DNA of 6,137 nucleotides from Crocinitomicaceae bacterium. GTDB taxonomy: Bacteria; Bacteroidota; Bacteroidia; Flavobacteriales_D; Sanyastnellaceae. The notes beneath the pieces are model-generated. The model was given only the letters and a program-made list of their open reading frames with translations. It ran no database searches and was not told the DNA's origin. The translations under genes were made by a program, and so were the position numbers. The stretch lies in contig PBWG01000138.1 in NCBI GenBank assembly GCA_002729115.1, forward strand, positions 1 to 6,137, read 5' to 3'. Numbering within the stretch: the first letter of the stretch is position 1; each line of letters starts with the position of its first letter. Shown one piece after another: positions 5,238-6,137 of the stretch.

Positions 5238-6137
5238 TCAGTAGCGGTAGGCTTCGCCCTTGAAGGGGCCTTGCACCTCCACCCCGATGTACTCGGCCTG
5301 CTCCTGAGAGAGCTCGTCGATTTCCACGCCGATTTTGGCGAGGTGCAAGCGGGCCACCTTCTCGTCGAGGTGCTTGGGCAACGTGTACACGCTGTTCTTG
5401 TAGTTGTCCGCATTGTTCCAAAGCTCGATTTGGGCGATGGTTTGGTTGGTGAAAGACGCCGACATCACGAAGCTGGGGTGGCCTGTCGCGCAGCCGAGGT
5501 TCACCAAGCGGCCTTCGGCCAACAAGATGATGTCCTTGCCGTTCACAGTGTACATGTCCACCTGAGGCTTGATGGTGTCCTTGGTCTCGCCGTGGTTGGT
5601 GTTGAGCCAAGCCACGTCGATTTCGTTGTCGAAGTGCCCGATGTTGCATACGATCACTTTGTCCTTCATCGCTTCGAAGTGGGCGCCGGTCACAATGTCC
5701 TTGTTGCCTGTGGCGGTCACCACGATGTCGGCTTCGGCCACGGCGTCGAGCATCTTCTTCACCTCGAACCCTTCCATGGCGGCTTGCAGTGCACAAATGG
5801 GGTCGATCTCAGACACAATCACACGGCACCCGGCGTTGCGCAACGACTCTGCGGAGCCCTTGCCCACGTCCCCGAAGCCCGCGACCACGGCGACTTTGCC
5901 CGCCATCATCACGTCGGTGGCACGGCGGATGGCGTCCACGCAGGACTCGCGGCATCCGTACTTGTTGTCAAACTTGGACTTGGTGACCGAGTCGTTCACG
6001 TTGATCGCCGGCATCGGCAACGTCCCGTTCTTCTCGCGCTCGTACAAGCGCAACACGCCTGTCGTGGTTTCTTCCGAGATGCCCTTGATGCCTGCGGCGA
6101 GCTCTGGGTATTGATCCAACACCACGTTGGTGAGGTC
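5238..6137 (-). CDS. ahcY: Adenosylhomocysteinase (S-adenosyl-L-homocysteine hydrolase), 5' partial
   Basis: This NAD-dependent cytosolic enzyme reversibly splits S-adenosylhomocysteine into adenosine and homocysteine, relieving product inhibition of methyltransferases. The visible 299 residues are the C-terminal part. They start inside the conserved block [13 protein letters not shown]; the GTG at 6125-6123 within that block is an internal valine, and the gene continues past the window edge. Landmarks counted from the edge are [11 protein letters not shown] (48-58, carrying the substrate-binding Lys and Asp), YGCRES, the NAD-binding GFGDVGKG (87-94), SEIDP (109-113), GHFDNEIDV (167-175), [15 protein letters not shown] (211-225) and the C-terminal PFKGEAYRY, where the final Lys/Tyr region reaches into the neighbouring subunit's NAD site. 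All expected motifs are intact. It converges on the tsaB frame and appears transcriptionally independent of it. Confidence 0.97.
   Translation of the reverse strand, partial: DLTNVVLDQYPELAAGIKGISEETTTGVLRLYEREKNGTLPMPAINVNDSVTKSKFDNKYGCRESCVDAIRRATDVMMAGKVAVVAGFGDVGKGSAESLRNAGCRVIVSEIDPICALQAAMEGFEVKKMLDAVAEADIVVTATGNKDIVTGAHFEAMKDKVIVCNIGHFDNEIDVAWLNTNHGETKDTIKPQVDMYTVNGKDIILLAEGRLVNLGCATGHPSFVMSASFTNQTIAQIELWNNADNYKNSVYTLPKHLDEKVARLHLAKIGVEIDELSQEQAEYIGVEVQGPFKGEAYRY

Noticed and set aside
6123..6125. GTG as the start of the minus-strand adenosylhomocysteinase
   Set aside because: It falls inside the conserved DLTNVVLD block; the frame is open to the window edge, so the true start is outside.

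Overview
The window looks like a stretch of a GC-rich Bacteroidota chromosome, most likely from the Flavobacteriales or a close relative. This rests on four things. The gene order (SCO, DUF420, a small CxxC membrane protein, TolC, adaptor, tsaB) is one I associate with that group. The TolC and DUF420 proteins have the sequence style of Bacteroidota. Most starts lack a clear Shine-Dalgarno motif. A lipoprotein domain of a type I associate with this phylum follows tsaB. The assignment comes from pattern recognition, not from a search. There are no RNA genes, insertion sequences, CRISPR arrays or attachment sites. Coding density is very high.

Layout. Positions 1-5170 carry one tight plus-strand run. 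It begins inside a SCO-family copper chaperone (cut at its 5' end), then a five-helix DUF420 (CtaM-like) membrane protein, then an 81-residue exported protein with a CVMC motif and one membrane helix. These three fit late assembly of a haem-copper cytochrome oxidase. Next come a TolC-type outer-membrane factor and a MacA/HlyD-type periplasmic adaptor, two parts of a tripartite efflux system whose inner-membrane pump is not in the window. The last frame begins as tsaB (tRNA t6A biosynthesis) but has no stop at the usual end. It continues through a lipoprotein-like signal into a small domain resembling a Rieske fold without its cluster ligands.

Positions 5171-5237 are a short convergent intergenic region with a strong, nearly perfect hairpin that should act as a bidirectional terminator. 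From 5238 to the window end, the minus strand carries the C-terminal 299 residues of adenosylhomocysteinase, cut at its 5' end.

How the genes fit together: gaps in the plus-strand run are 44, -1, 26, 18 and -1 bases (minus meaning overlap), so it is plausibly one transcript or two closely linked ones. The most unusual object is the tsaB-lipoprotein reading frame. It would join a cytosolic tRNA-modification subunit to a secreted lipoprotein domain unless an unusual start, a lost start or stop, or a sequencing error at about 4730-4750 is involved. No complete novel defence or mobile system is visible.
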